Positions 43,347 through 51,048 of a DNA stretch of 64,000 bases are shown here, piece by piece. The position numbers and the translations under genes were made by a program. Origin of the DNA: Scytonema hofmannii PCC 7110. Its GTDB lineage: Bacteria; Cyanobacteriota; Cyanobacteriia; Cyanobacteriales; Nostocaceae. Numbering within the stretch: position 1 is the first letter of the stretch; each line of letters opens with the position of its first letter. Under the pieces are notes generated by a model. The model saw nothing but the letters and a program-made list of their open reading frames with translations. It searched no databases and was not told where the DNA came from. The stretch covers positions 4,794,436 through 4,858,435 of the forward strand of contig NZ_KQ976354.1 of assembly GCF_000346485.2 (NCBI RefSeq). Reading direction: 5' to 3'.

Positions 43347-43865
43347 TTAAAGAATTACCTGAACTGGTTTTCTACCTAAATTAATTGCCTCTTGGATAGT
43401 ATCGACAAAAATATCAATCCTATTACCGATGATTGCCGTACCTTTATCCAATGCAGATGCAGGAACCCGCCGACCATCCCATAGTATTATGGTGAACTCT
43501 TTTAGTAGGGGAATAACGTTTGGATCTACAGCACACTGTATGCGCCCTCTACCGTTCAGGGCTTCTTGCAATGTCACTCCATGTACGCCTGTTGCAGGCG
43601 GATGTCCTTGTGTTTCTTCCCTACTATAGAACGTAGCTTCTACATTTAATGTGTTAGAGGGATTGGGATTAGGTTGACCAAGCCCTGGAATCACAAGTAC
43701 CATCCCTACTTGAATTTGTTCGGGAGTACTTCCTATTACACCACGATTAGCTTCATAAATTTCACGCCAGCGATTGCCATCCCCGTAGACTTTTTGGGCT
43801 ATCAAAAATAGCGTGTCTCCAGGTTGGACGGTATAAGTTTGACTAGATGCTTGGGCTGCTGTCAT
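43347..43865 (-). CDS. LysM-3D domain protein (lytic transglycosylase-like)
   Basis: The 172-residue protein has a LysM domain (10-60) joined by a proline-asparagine linker to a 3D domain: GRIQCAVDPNVIPL, then ASALDKGTAIIGNRIDIF with the aspartates (D114, D140, D151) that name the domain. The same fold is in MltA transglycosylases and Rpf/YabE-type proteins, which act on peptidoglycan. It is short compared with MltA and keeps only this core. No signal peptide. It could release or remodel wall fragments. It is next to the lysozyme-like gene and the GH17 gene, so the group acts on cell-wall sugars. Confidence 0.85.
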   Translation of the reverse strand: MTAAQASSQTYTVQPGDTLFLIAQKVYGDGNRWREIYEANRGVIGSTPEQIQVGMVLVIPGLGQPNPNPSNTLNVEATFYSREETQGHPPATGVHGVTLQEALNGRGRIQCAVDPNVIPLLKEFTIILWDGRRVPASALDKGTAIIGNRIDIFVDTIQEAINLGRKPVQVIL

Positions 43866-43918
43866 AATTTTTTCCCTTTTAAGAATTAAGTTGTCAAAAG
43901 ACCAGAAGCCGCATTAAG

Positions 43919-44911
43919 TTATGCCCTTTTCTCCGTATACTCCCCTCGGTCATTGAGATACCACAAACCGTAGTGTCCCTCAGCACCGTTAGGTCCAGAC
44001 CAGGGGTTTTCTGGAGGAACTTGAGCGTTTTGGTTACTTTTCCAAGGTTCGTCAAATGCCTCAAAAAGATAAGTAGTGACTTGCTGCTCAAATGCCCACT
44101 TGTCAATCGCCTCGTAATATGCAAGCAGATTTTTTACGTTATTAACCGTGTTGTTAAAACTAATCCCTTGCGAAGACCATCCAGTCTCGCCTATCATAAT
44201 TTTGCATCGCGGATTGATTGCAGCAACAGATGTTTTAATGGTATTAAACGCTTGCGCTACTCCATTTACACCTTGTTGAGGAGTGGCTGTATTTGCCGCC
44301 GGATAAAGATTGCAAAGGATAAAATCGCAGTTCTGAATGAGGGTTTTCAACTCGTTGTGAAAATGGCTGTGAGGATTGGCGATTTCTCCAAAAGTATGCG
44401 ATCGCACGCCCACTTTGACATTCAGATCGCGTGCTTTCTGCTTGTGACTCACAATCATGGCATTAACAGCATTGGTTGTCTCTACGTTAACCACATACTC
44501 ATTTGTGAAAACCAAAGAAGTCACCGTGTTAGGATAAACAGCATTCGCTGCCTTAGCTGCAGAAAAAGCAGCTTCGATTTCTGCCTGTTGCAGTGCAGCG
44601 TTTGGCAGTTGCTGATAAATGCCTTGAGCCACCTCAATAACAACTCTACCTCTTTGCTTATTCAACTCAGCCGCAGCAAGAGCAACACGACAGTTAGAAT
44701 CTACTCGATCCCAAGGTGTCGTAGGTTGGTGATAGCCAGCATACCCCATTCCATATGTACAGATTTTGTTGAACTTAGGTGCAATGACCTCAAGCATCCG
44801 GACAATATCTTGCACGCTGTAAGAATTCCACCACGGAGTCGTCGCATTTGGAGGCGTTCCAGTCCAGCGACCAACATAAGGCTGAAAAGCAACACCAAGA
44901 AATTGAGACAT
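43919..44911 (-). CDS. GH17 beta-1,3-glucanase (PR-2-like)
   Basis: The 330-residue protein folds as a GH17 barrel: the acid/base glutamate E138 in VFTNEYV and the nucleophile E242 in IGETGWSS, with a late YLFEAFDEPWK strand, are all in the usual places. GH17 enzymes cut beta-1,3-glucans of plants and fungi; bacterial members are fewer. Plant PR-2 proteins belong to this family. There is no signal peptide and no binding domain. Possible substrates are fungal or oomycete walls, callose-like heterocyst or sheath glucan, or environmental glucan. Its neighbours are LysM enzymes and CAP proteins. Confidence 0.92.
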   Translation of the reverse strand: MSQFLGVAFQPYVGRWTGTPPNATTPWWNSYSVQDIVRMLEVIAPKFNKICTYGMGYAGYHQPTTPWDRVDSNCRVALAAAELNKQRGRVVIEVAQGIYQQLPNAALQQAEIEAAFSAAKAANAVYPNTVTSLVFTNEYVVNVETTNAVNAMIVSHKQKARDLNVKVGVRSHTFGEIANPHSHFHNELKTLIQNCDFILCNLYPAANTATPQQGVNGVAQAFNTIKTSVAAINPRCKIMIGETGWSSQGISFNNTVNNVKNLLAYYEAIDKWAFEQQVTTYLFEAFDEPWKSNQNAQVPPENPWSGPNGAEGHYGLWYLNDRGEYTEKRA

Positions 44912-45010
44912 AGTTAAATGATTCCTGTTCTAGCGAAATTTTTTGAGTAAAGGGACGCAGTAGTCGTTAAAGTGTGGTAACTAGTACCCGCCCCAATCAT
45001 TAGACATAAC

Positions 45011-45421
45011 TTACAAAGATGTACCGAAAACTTGTGTCCAGTAATGCTTGTAATTAACTTGACCGTTATCCTTTGCTAAGAAGTAATAACCAACCCCAAT
45101 TTCCTTGTAATCTCGATTCAGAATGTTTTGCCGATGTCCTGGGCTGTTCATCCAACCCTTGACAGCATCTTCTGGAGTAGAACCACCTGCATAAATGTTT
45201 TCCGCAGCACGGGAAAATCGATAACCTGTAGCTTTTATGCGGTCAAATGGAGATGAACCATCTTCTCCGGTGTGATTGAAATAGTCTCGCATTGCCATGT
45301 CTACGCTGTGTTTTTCAGCCGCAGCTGCTAACCGACCATTGAGTCTCACTGGTGGTAAACCTGCTCTCTGGCGTTCAACATTTGTAAGTTCTACAACGCG
45401 ATTGATAAATTCTCGGCTCAT
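45011..45421 (-). CDS. CAP-domain (PR-1-like) protein A
   Basis: The 136-residue protein is a bare CAP domain: SHxxxDG-like NHTGEDGSSPFDR (50-61), AAENIYAGGSTPEDA (E74) and GHRQNILNRDYKEIGVGY (H96). This is the compact bacterial type (YkwD-like), with the histidine and glutamate pocket intact. No signal peptide. It is about 60% identical by eye to CAP protein B just upstream, so the two arose by tandem duplication. CAP proteins bind sterols, lipids or divalent metals; the role here is not known. Confidence 0.9.
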   Translation of the reverse strand: MSREFINRVVELTNVERQRAGLPPVRLNGRLAAAAEKHSVDMAMRDYFNHTGEDGSSPFDRIKATGYRFSRAAENIYAGGSTPEDAVKGWMNSPGHRQNILNRDYKEIGVGYYFLAKDNGQVNYKHYWTQVFGTSL

Positions 45422-45446
45422 GGTAAATAACCTCTTAAAATAGTAG

Positions 45447-45471
45447 GTTGGGTTGAGGAACGAAACCCAAC
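45447..45471. repeat. GTTGGGTT hairpin repeat, second copy
   Basis: This matches 4021-4045 base for base in arms and loop, and continues with a further GTTGGGTTT at about 45483. It separates the two CAP genes. Confidence 0.7.
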
Positions 45472-45501
45472 ATTTACAAACATTTGTTGGGTTTCACTTT
45501 A

Positions 45502-45909
45502 TTAAGGGCTGCCAAAGCATTGTGTCCAGTAATGTTTGTAATTAACATCGCCTGTATCGTTAGCTAAAAAGTAATAACCAACTCCGATTTCCTTGTAGTC
45601 AGGACTCAGAATGTTTTTCCGATGTCCTTCACTGTTCATCCATCCTTTGAAAGTATCTTCTGGGGTAGAACCACCTGCATAAATGTTCTCACCGACAAAG
45701 GTTGAAGGGTAACCTTCAGCTTTGGCGCGATCTGAAACCTTGTTGCCATCTGGGCTGCTGTGACTGAAAAAATCTTCCAATGCCATGTCTACACTATGTT
45801 TTTGTGCTGCTGCTGCTAACACGGGGTTAAATCTCAGTTCTGGCAAACCTGTTTGACGGCGTTGAGCATTAGTCAGTTCTACAATGCGATAGATAAAGTT
45901 ACGATTCAC
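45502..45909 (-). CDS. CAP-domain (PR-1-like) protein B, GTG start
   Basis: The 135-residue CAP domain starts with GTG (45909), preceded by GAGGTT. The signatures are SHSSPDGNKVSDR (H50), GENIYAGGSTPED (E74) and GHRKNILSPDYKEIGVGY (H96). Close paralogue of CAP protein A. Like it, it has no signal peptide. It is the first gene of the leftward extracellular-enzyme run and lies 370 bases after the AraC-type regulator gene, on the same strand. Confidence 0.9.
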   Translation of the reverse strand: MNRNFIYRIVELTNAQRRQTGLPELRFNPVLAAAAQKHSVDMALEDFFSHSSPDGNKVSDRAKAEGYPSTFVGENIYAGGSTPEDTFKGWMNSEGHRKNILSPDYKEIGVGYYFLANDTGDVNYKHYWTQCFGSP

Positions 45910-46278
45910 GGTTGAAAACCTCTTAATGTTGAGAAATGATATGAGTCATTCAGTCAGTCATTGATTGTGTTTGAAAAACTAGGCGATCGCAAGGAAAAAG
46001 ATTAGTATTAGCGATGTCCGCTCTAGCTCAATAGCTAATTCTTTAAAAAATTTAGCTGGTTTATTATTTGTGACTGAATTTATTTTTTTTGACTTCCTAA
46101 GATTAATTATGCAATAGAATATTTTTGATTGAGTGAAATATATTTAGAGTCATCAAGAAATATTAGTGAAATATTTTTAGATGTCGATCTTGGTTCGAGT
46201 CTTAAACTTTAGATCGTGCTTTATTTAGCTGCAAAATCCCCCTTAAGTTCCCTGACAAAATACACATATCCAGAATCG
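45910..46278. other. Intergenic region, no gene
   Basis: AT-rich DNA between the AraC-type regulator and the first CAP gene. It should hold the promoter of the CAP gene; no clear -10/-35 pair or repeat stands out apart from one HIP1 octamer. Confidence 0.4.
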
Positions 46279-46818
46279 TTAAAACTCATTTTTCTGGCTC
46301 TTTTCTAGTTGAAAACGCTGTGCCTTTCTCCAAACTAGAGGAGTAGAATTGTGGCGATCGCGAAACTGATAGTAGAAAAGATTGGTATTTTGATAGCCTA
46401 CTTCTAAAGCAATTTGCTTAACCGATTTGTTAGTTTTTAAAAGCAAGACACGTGCTTCTGCCATGCGACGCTCGATCACCCAATCAATTATGGTTTTTCC
46501 TGTAAGATGACGCATTAAGTTGGATAAATAAGCTGAGGCATAACCGACTTCTTTAGCAACATCGTCTAGCTTAATAGGTTGGTGGTAATTCAATTCAATA
46601 AACTGAAAGACTTTATTAAGGCGGGGAATGGAAGGAAAGATGGACTGAGAAGCCTTTAATTCTTGGTTCTCCTCAATACCAGATAATTTCTCCTGTGGTA
46701 GACGAACATGAACAAGACCATCCTCTGTGTCAATCACCTCAAACCCTGCTGTCTTCAAGGATGTCATTAAGAGATTTTTATTTTCAGAATTCTCATCAAT
46801 TACTAAGATAGTATTCAT
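46279..46818 (-). CDS. AraC-family regulator with degenerate receiver-like start
   Basis: The ATG at 46818 gives 179 residues beginning MNTILVIDENSENKNLL, which copies the first strand of a response-regulator receiver. It then jumps within 40 residues to a linker without the phospho-acceptor aspartate, so the receiver is incomplete and probably cannot be phosphorylated. The C-terminal 100 residues are a standard AraC DNA-binding domain: LDDVAKEVGYASAYLSNLMR and VKQIALEVGYQNTNLFYYQF, two helix-turn-helices. It is the nearest regulator to the extracellular-enzyme genes, on the same strand upstream. Control of that cluster is inference from position. A longer start at 46875 adds 19 hydrophobic-basic residues and lacks support. 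Confidence 0.8.
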   Translation of the reverse strand: MNTILVIDENSENKNLLMTSLKTAGFEVIDTEDGLVHVRLPQEKLSGIEENQELKASQSIFPSIPRLNKVFQFIELNYHQPIKLDDVAKEVGYASAYLSNLMRHLTGKTIIDWVIERRMAEARVLLLKTNKSVKQIALEVGYQNTNLFYYQFRDRHNSTPLVWRKAQRFQLEKSQKNEF

Positions 46819-46875
46819 TTTCTCTAGATGTTTCGTTAAATTTTTCACAAGCTTTACCACTGCCATCGTCAACAC

Positions 46876-47532
46876 AGTCTTGATATTGACTGTCTGAAGT
46901 TTTAGAACAATTGAGATGCTTCACTTGTTACTCTGGTTGCTACAACCCTATTTATCTCTAAAATTCCAATTTATTTACAAAACTTAATAAAGAGAGAATT
47001 GTGTAATCGTGCATACTTCAAGTATTACAAGTGCATAGCTAAGCACGAATTCAACCTATATATATGTAGCGTATAGTGCCATTAGCATGAAGTTTTTATT
47101 CGTGCTTTTCTACTTAAGCGCACATTTTTTCAGTAGGTGTAAATTTTGACTATTATCATGGATTTTTGCATAAAATTTTTTAATTTCTCTGGAAAACGAT
47201 ATTTTAAATGTGTAGAAGTCCGTAAATGTCCGGTTCTTAAACGCAAAGGAATTTATTCAGCATTATGCTTTCGCTTAAAGCAGTGTTGAATTGAAAAGGC
47301 AAAAGGCATAACAATCTTAATATAGACCATCACACCAACCTTCTGGCCCTCAACCTCCAGCATAGCTGCCTTGTAAGGGAGGGCTTGTAAGACTTTTAGA
47401 AAAATTTGCGATCGCAAACATTAAACCAAGACTTCTGACACATTCATCTGCAAAGTTTTGTAAACTTTGTAAAATCATTCAGATAAAAGCTTTGTTAACC
47501 GTCCGATAACCTTTTGTAGGAGAACGAGCTAT
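46876..47532 (+). promoter_or_regulatory. Intergenic region with conserved leader, copy 2
   Basis: No gene is seen. The right part (about 47255-47532) repeats the leader at 27141-27321: a stem with GCTTTCGCTTAAAGC and TGTTGAA, TTTGCGATCGCAAA, and TTTTGTAGGAGAACGA before the ATG. An insertion of about 90 bases stands between the first two elements in this copy. Confidence 0.65.
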
Positions 47533-48171
47533 ATGAACGAGCAACAGCTTAAAGAGTTAGCTTTAAAAGCCCAACAGAATCCCTTAGGTACAACGGCTAG
47601 ACGAATAGCTCTATCAAAGCTCATTGACAGTATTTACCGTTCGAGTAAACTGTGTCGCCCATATAAGGGTCAGTTTCCTAAAGTTTACGAACATATTTAT
47701 GAGGAGGCTGTACAAGACCTATTTTTGTATCTTTGTAAAAATATTGACAAATACGATCCTCAACGTGGTGAATTTATGACTTGGGTGAATATGTTATTAA
47801 GTCAGCGTTTTTTTAAAGAAGCCATCCCCAAAACAGTTGGTAAATCTAATGAAATTCAATTAGAAAATTCTTTTCTAGAAAATCTAGAAGCTTTGACAAT
47901 AGAAAATGATGAAGAGAATTGTATATCCCAGTTTAGAAAAATCAGACAATATATAGAAAAAGATTCAAGAGGAATGTTTAGACAAACACACATTATAAAC
48001 CATCCCAAAGCCAATTTTCAAGAAATAGCAATTAAAAGATGGTCTGGTACATCCTGGAAAACTATTTCAGACGAGTTGGGCATTCCCATTCCCACTTTAA
48101 GTAACTTTTATCGGCGAAGTTTAGAAAAATTTCGCTATGAATTCAGAGATTTGTGTGAGTTGAAGACTTAA
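47533..48171 (+). CDS. Sigma-70-family-like factor, intact copy
   Basis: The 212-residue protein is about 70% identical by eye to the one at 24527-25168. Region 2 is in YEEAVQDLFLYLCKNID and EFMTWVNMLLSQRFF; the region 4 helix-turn-helix is in WSGTSWKTISDELGIPIPTL. The ribosome-binding sequence AGGAG is at the right distance. It is intact, while the copy at 27322 has lost its second half. Its own DUF1822 partner is only a stub (next entry). It could direct transcription of nearby genes such as the amylase 300 bases on, or act on the distant CHAT operon; neither is shown. Confidence 0.85.
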   Translation: MNEQQLKELALKAQQNPLGTTARRIALSKLIDSIYRSSKLCRPYKGQFPKVYEHIYEEAVQDLFLYLCKNIDKYDPQRGEFMTWVNMLLSQRFFKEAIPKTVGKSNEIQLENSFLENLEALTIENDEENCISQFRKIRQYIEKDSRGMFRQTHIINHPKANFQEIAIKRWSGTSWKTISDELGIPIPTLSNFYRRSLEKFRYEFRDLCELKT

Positions 48172-48180
48172 CATTAGTAC

Positions 48181-48243
48181 AAACCTCTAGAGCATTTGTT
48201 ATCTTGTTTAGAGGAATGCATGCAATCAAAGAAATACGTTTAA
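48181..48243 (+). pseudogene. Stub of a DUF1822 gene
   Basis: Directly after the sigma-like gene, 20 codons (KPLEHLLSCLEECMQSKK) match the segment QPLENLFSHLEECAEFKK in the truncated DUF1822 gene at 27684. Start and both sides are gone. This shows that a complete sigma/DUF1822 pair once stood here too. Confidence 0.7.
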
Positions 48244-48464
48244 TTAGTTTGAGCCAATTATTAAAGTTTTGTAAAAAAAAATTGTTTTTGAGATAAATAG
48301 GGTTGCAAGCACCAGAGTAATAAGTAGAGTACATCAATTAAATAACGTAAAAGATGTAGCTAACTTTTCACAAGAGGTGGGAAAGAGTCAAGTCCTATCC
48401 TTTCCAAAGGTTTTTAAAACTTGTACGACGTAGTTATTTCTTATTAAACTGAGAGAATTTCAAA

Positions 48465-50351
48465 ATGGTTGAGAAGCAATTATCGCTCATTGATCTTGAG
48501 TCATTCAAACCCCAAAAAGGTTTTTATCCGTCTCCTATCGCCTGGGAAGACCAAGTTTTCTACTTTATGATGCTTGACAGATTTTCTGATGACCAAGAAA
48601 TAGGATACAAAGACATTGAGGGAAATGTAGTTTCTAAAACTCCCACTCGCACGACTCCAATGTTTACCCAAGAAGATAGTGGAAATGCCATCAAAACTGC
48701 TGCTGATGCAAACCGTTGGCGTGAAGCTGGAATTAAGTATGCTGGCGGTAAACTCAAGGGACTAAAAAGCAAAATCGGTTATTTGAAGCGCTTGGGAGTG
48801 ACAGCAATATGGATTAGCCCAATTTTTAAGCAAGTACGCTTTCAAGAAACTTATCACGGCTATGGCATTCAAAATTTTCTGGATGTTGAACCGAATTTTG
48901 GAAGCCGCGAAGATTTGCAAGATTTAGTCAAAACTGCTCATGCAAATGGCATATATGTAATTTTGGATATTATCCTGAATCACGTTGGTAATGTGTTTAG
49001 CTATGCTCCAAACCGCTATTGGACACAGGACGAAGGTGGAAACAGAGTTCTTGATCCTCGTTGGGATGGAAATCCTTATGAGGTTAAGGGATTTAACGAT
49101 AAAAAGGGATTTCCTACCATACCATTTCAGAAAGCTGACCCTAATGCTCCAACAACATGGGTTGATGAGGATGGAGCTATTTGGCCAATTGAATTCCAAG
49201 ACCCTTCTTTCTACACGCAAAAAGGACGTATAGATAACTGGGATGGCGACCCAGAGTATTTAGAGGGTGATTTTTCCGATTTAAAAGATGTCCATCACGG
49301 TGAAGGCACTCTTGATAATTACAAGCCTTCACTAGCACTCAAGTATCTTTGTGAAGTGTATAAATTTTGGATAGCTTACGCAGATGTAGATGGATTTCGC
49401 ATTGATACTGTTAAACACATGGATAAAGGCGCTACCCGCTTTTTTGCTGCGGCTATCCATGAGTTTGCCCAAAGTATTGGTAAAGAACATTTCTTTTTAG
49501 TTGGTGAAATTACGGGAGGTCGGAAAAGAGCATTTGAGACTTTGGAAGAAACAGGTTTGAATGCTGTTTTAGGTATAGATGATATCCCTGACAAACTTGA
49601 GTATATGGTGAAAGGATATCGCAACCCTGGGGACTACTTTGGTCTGTTCCGTAATTCCAAGCTGATTCAGAAAGAATCAAACGTTTGGTTTAGAGACAAA
49701 GTCGTGACTATGTTCGACGACCACGACCAAGTCCGTAAGGGACAAAACAAGGCTCGCTTTTGTGCTGACCGAGATGCTGAAAAAGTTGTGTTAAATGCTT
49801 TAGCGCTGAATGCAATGACTTTGGGAATTCCTTGTATTTATTACGGAACTGAACAATGCTTTGATGGGAATGGGGGTAGCGATCGCTATTTACGAGAAGC
49901 CATGTTCGGTGGTGAATTTGGAGCATTTAGAAGCCGAGAAGCACACTTTTTCAATGAAGATAACCCGGTGTATCAAGAGCTGGCTTTGATTTTAGAAATT
50001 AGAAGAAATAATTTGGTTTTGTGTCGCGGTCGCCAATACTTACGCTCAATTTCTGGCGATGGACAAAACTTTGGTTTCCCAAAAATGATTGGGAATCAAA
50101 TACGCTCTGTTGTTCCTTGGTCACGTATTCTCAGTAACAAAGAAATGCTGTTAGCTATTAATACTGACTTTGAACAACCAAGCACAGCCTGGGTCACCAT
50201 CGATAACGAACTGCACAATTCGGGCGATCGGTTGACTTGTGTTTACTCTACTGATAAGGAACAGGTAAATCAACAGGTACTTGTTGAAGCTAAAAATGGT
50301 AAGTCTGTGAAAATTACGGTTCCTGCTGCAGGCTTTGTCATTTATGGGTAA
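48465..50351 (+). CDS. GH13 alpha-amylase-family glycoside hydrolase
   Basis: The 628-residue protein has the four GH13 regions: DIILNHVG (about 170), DGFRIDTVKH with nucleophile Asp (about 307), LVGEITGG with acid/base Glu (about 345) and FDDHDQ with transition-state Asp (about 415). The N-terminal part has MLDRFSDD and IWISPIFKQ, and the C-terminus is a beta domain. No signal peptide is present, so it probably acts on internal glycogen, maltodextrin or a trehalose/sucrose-type glucan. The subfamily is not clear. It is the first of a rightward run with the L,D-transpeptidase-like and GH24 genes, but 215 bases separate them. Confidence 0.92.
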   Translation: MVEKQLSLIDLESFKPQKGFYPSPIAWEDQVFYFMMLDRFSDDQEIGYKDIEGNVVSKTPTRTTPMFTQEDSGNAIKTAADANRWREAGIKYAGGKLKGLKSKIGYLKRLGVTAIWISPIFKQVRFQETYHGYGIQNFLDVEPNFGSREDLQDLVKTAHANGIYVILDIILNHVGNVFSYAPNRYWTQDEGGNRVLDPRWDGNPYEVKGFNDKKGFPTIPFQKADPNAPTTWVDEDGAIWPIEFQDPSFYTQKGRIDNWDGDPEYLEGDFSDLKDVHHGEGTLDNYKPSLALKYLCEVYKFWIAYADVDGFRIDTVKHMDKGATRFFAAAIHEFAQSIGKEHFFLVGEITGGRKRAFETLEETGLNAVLGIDDIPDKLEYMVKGYRNPGDYFGLFRNSKLIQKESNVWFRDKVVTMFDDHDQVRKGQNKARFCADRDAEKVVLNALALNAMTLGIPCIYYGTEQCFDGNGGSDRYLREAMFGGEFGAFRSREAHFFNEDNPVYQELALILEIRRNNLVLCRGRQYLRSISGDGQNFGFPKMIGNQIRSVVPWSRILSNKEMLLAINTDFEQPSTAWVTIDNELHNSGDRLTCVYSTDKEQVNQQVLVEAKNGKSVKITVPAAGFVIYG

Positions 50352-50389
50352 GCGATCGGCGAAGCTGAACGGCTAGACTGCCGTATCGC
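50352..50389. repeat. HIP1-type palindromic repeat
   Basis: A block starting GCGATCGGCG and ending ACTGCCGTATCGC immediately follows the amylase stop codon. A longer relative lies at 31996-32063. Confidence 0.6.
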
Positions 50390-50568
50390 ACACATCTAAA
50401 TAATTCGTAATTCGTAATTTGTCATGAAAAATTCATTAATCACACATTAATAACAAATTCATTCAGGGTACAAACCCCTACAAATTACGAATTTCCGAAA
50501 ACCGACTTAACCGACATCGGTTAAAACAACAACACAGTTAGTTCAAATTCAAATCAAAAAGGAGAAGT

Positions 50569-51036
50569 ATGAGTATGCTTTTATTTTTCACCATGCCACT
50601 AGATGAAACACAACCTTTGAACAAAGGAAGACTATTCCTCATCGATGAAACTCAAGGGATTGTCGGCAGATGGGTGGCAACAACCAGCACCGCAGACAAG
50701 CAAGGCGTCAAAGATTGGAATGTTCGCGGTGGCGTGTTACCCCCAACTTATGAACTGGCTCAGCCATTACCTTTTTACTCCGTGGCAGTCAATCCTGTCA
50801 ACCTCAAACACGTGAAGGGAGTAGAAGGCAATGGTTATCCAATTACACCATTTGAAGTCAAAACAAAGGATGGAGGCACTCGCAGCGATCTGCTGATTCA
50901 TCGAGATGCAAATGTGCCAGGAAGTATGGGCTGTATCGTGCTTTCAGACGGTGAGTTTGCTGACTTTGAAAAAGTCTTCTCTGCAAAATGCAAACAGCAA
51001 AAAGAAGTTAAGCTCCTCGTTGGTTACACTTATTAA
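50569..51036 (+). CDS. L,D-transpeptidase-like (YkuD-type) protein
   Basis: The 155-residue protein ends with LLIHRDANVPGSMGCIVLSD (109-127), which carries the H...S-x-GC signature of L,D-transpeptidase catalytic sites (H111, S119, C122). The remainder is beta-rich and short. YkuD enzymes form 3-3 cross-links in peptidoglycan, but small stand-alone versions near lysozyme genes may instead be wall-active toxins or phage-type proteins. No signal peptide. AAGGAG precedes the ATG. The GH24 lysozyme gene follows after 12 bases, so the two are cotranscribed, and both target the same polymer. Confidence 0.75.
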   Translation: MSMLLFFTMPLDETQPLNKGRLFLIDETQGIVGRWVATTSTADKQGVKDWNVRGGVLPPTYELAQPLPFYSVAVNPVNLKHVKGVEGNGYPITPFEVKTKDGGTRSDLLIHRDANVPGSMGCIVLSDGEFADFEKVFSAKCKQQKEVKLLVGYTY

Positions 51037-51048
51037 TCGGAGAAAAAC

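Noticed and set aside
43973-44917. 314-codon frame antisense to the GH17 gene
   Set aside because: It lies entirely over the well-supported glucanase, is rich in R, S, C and N and has no family pattern.
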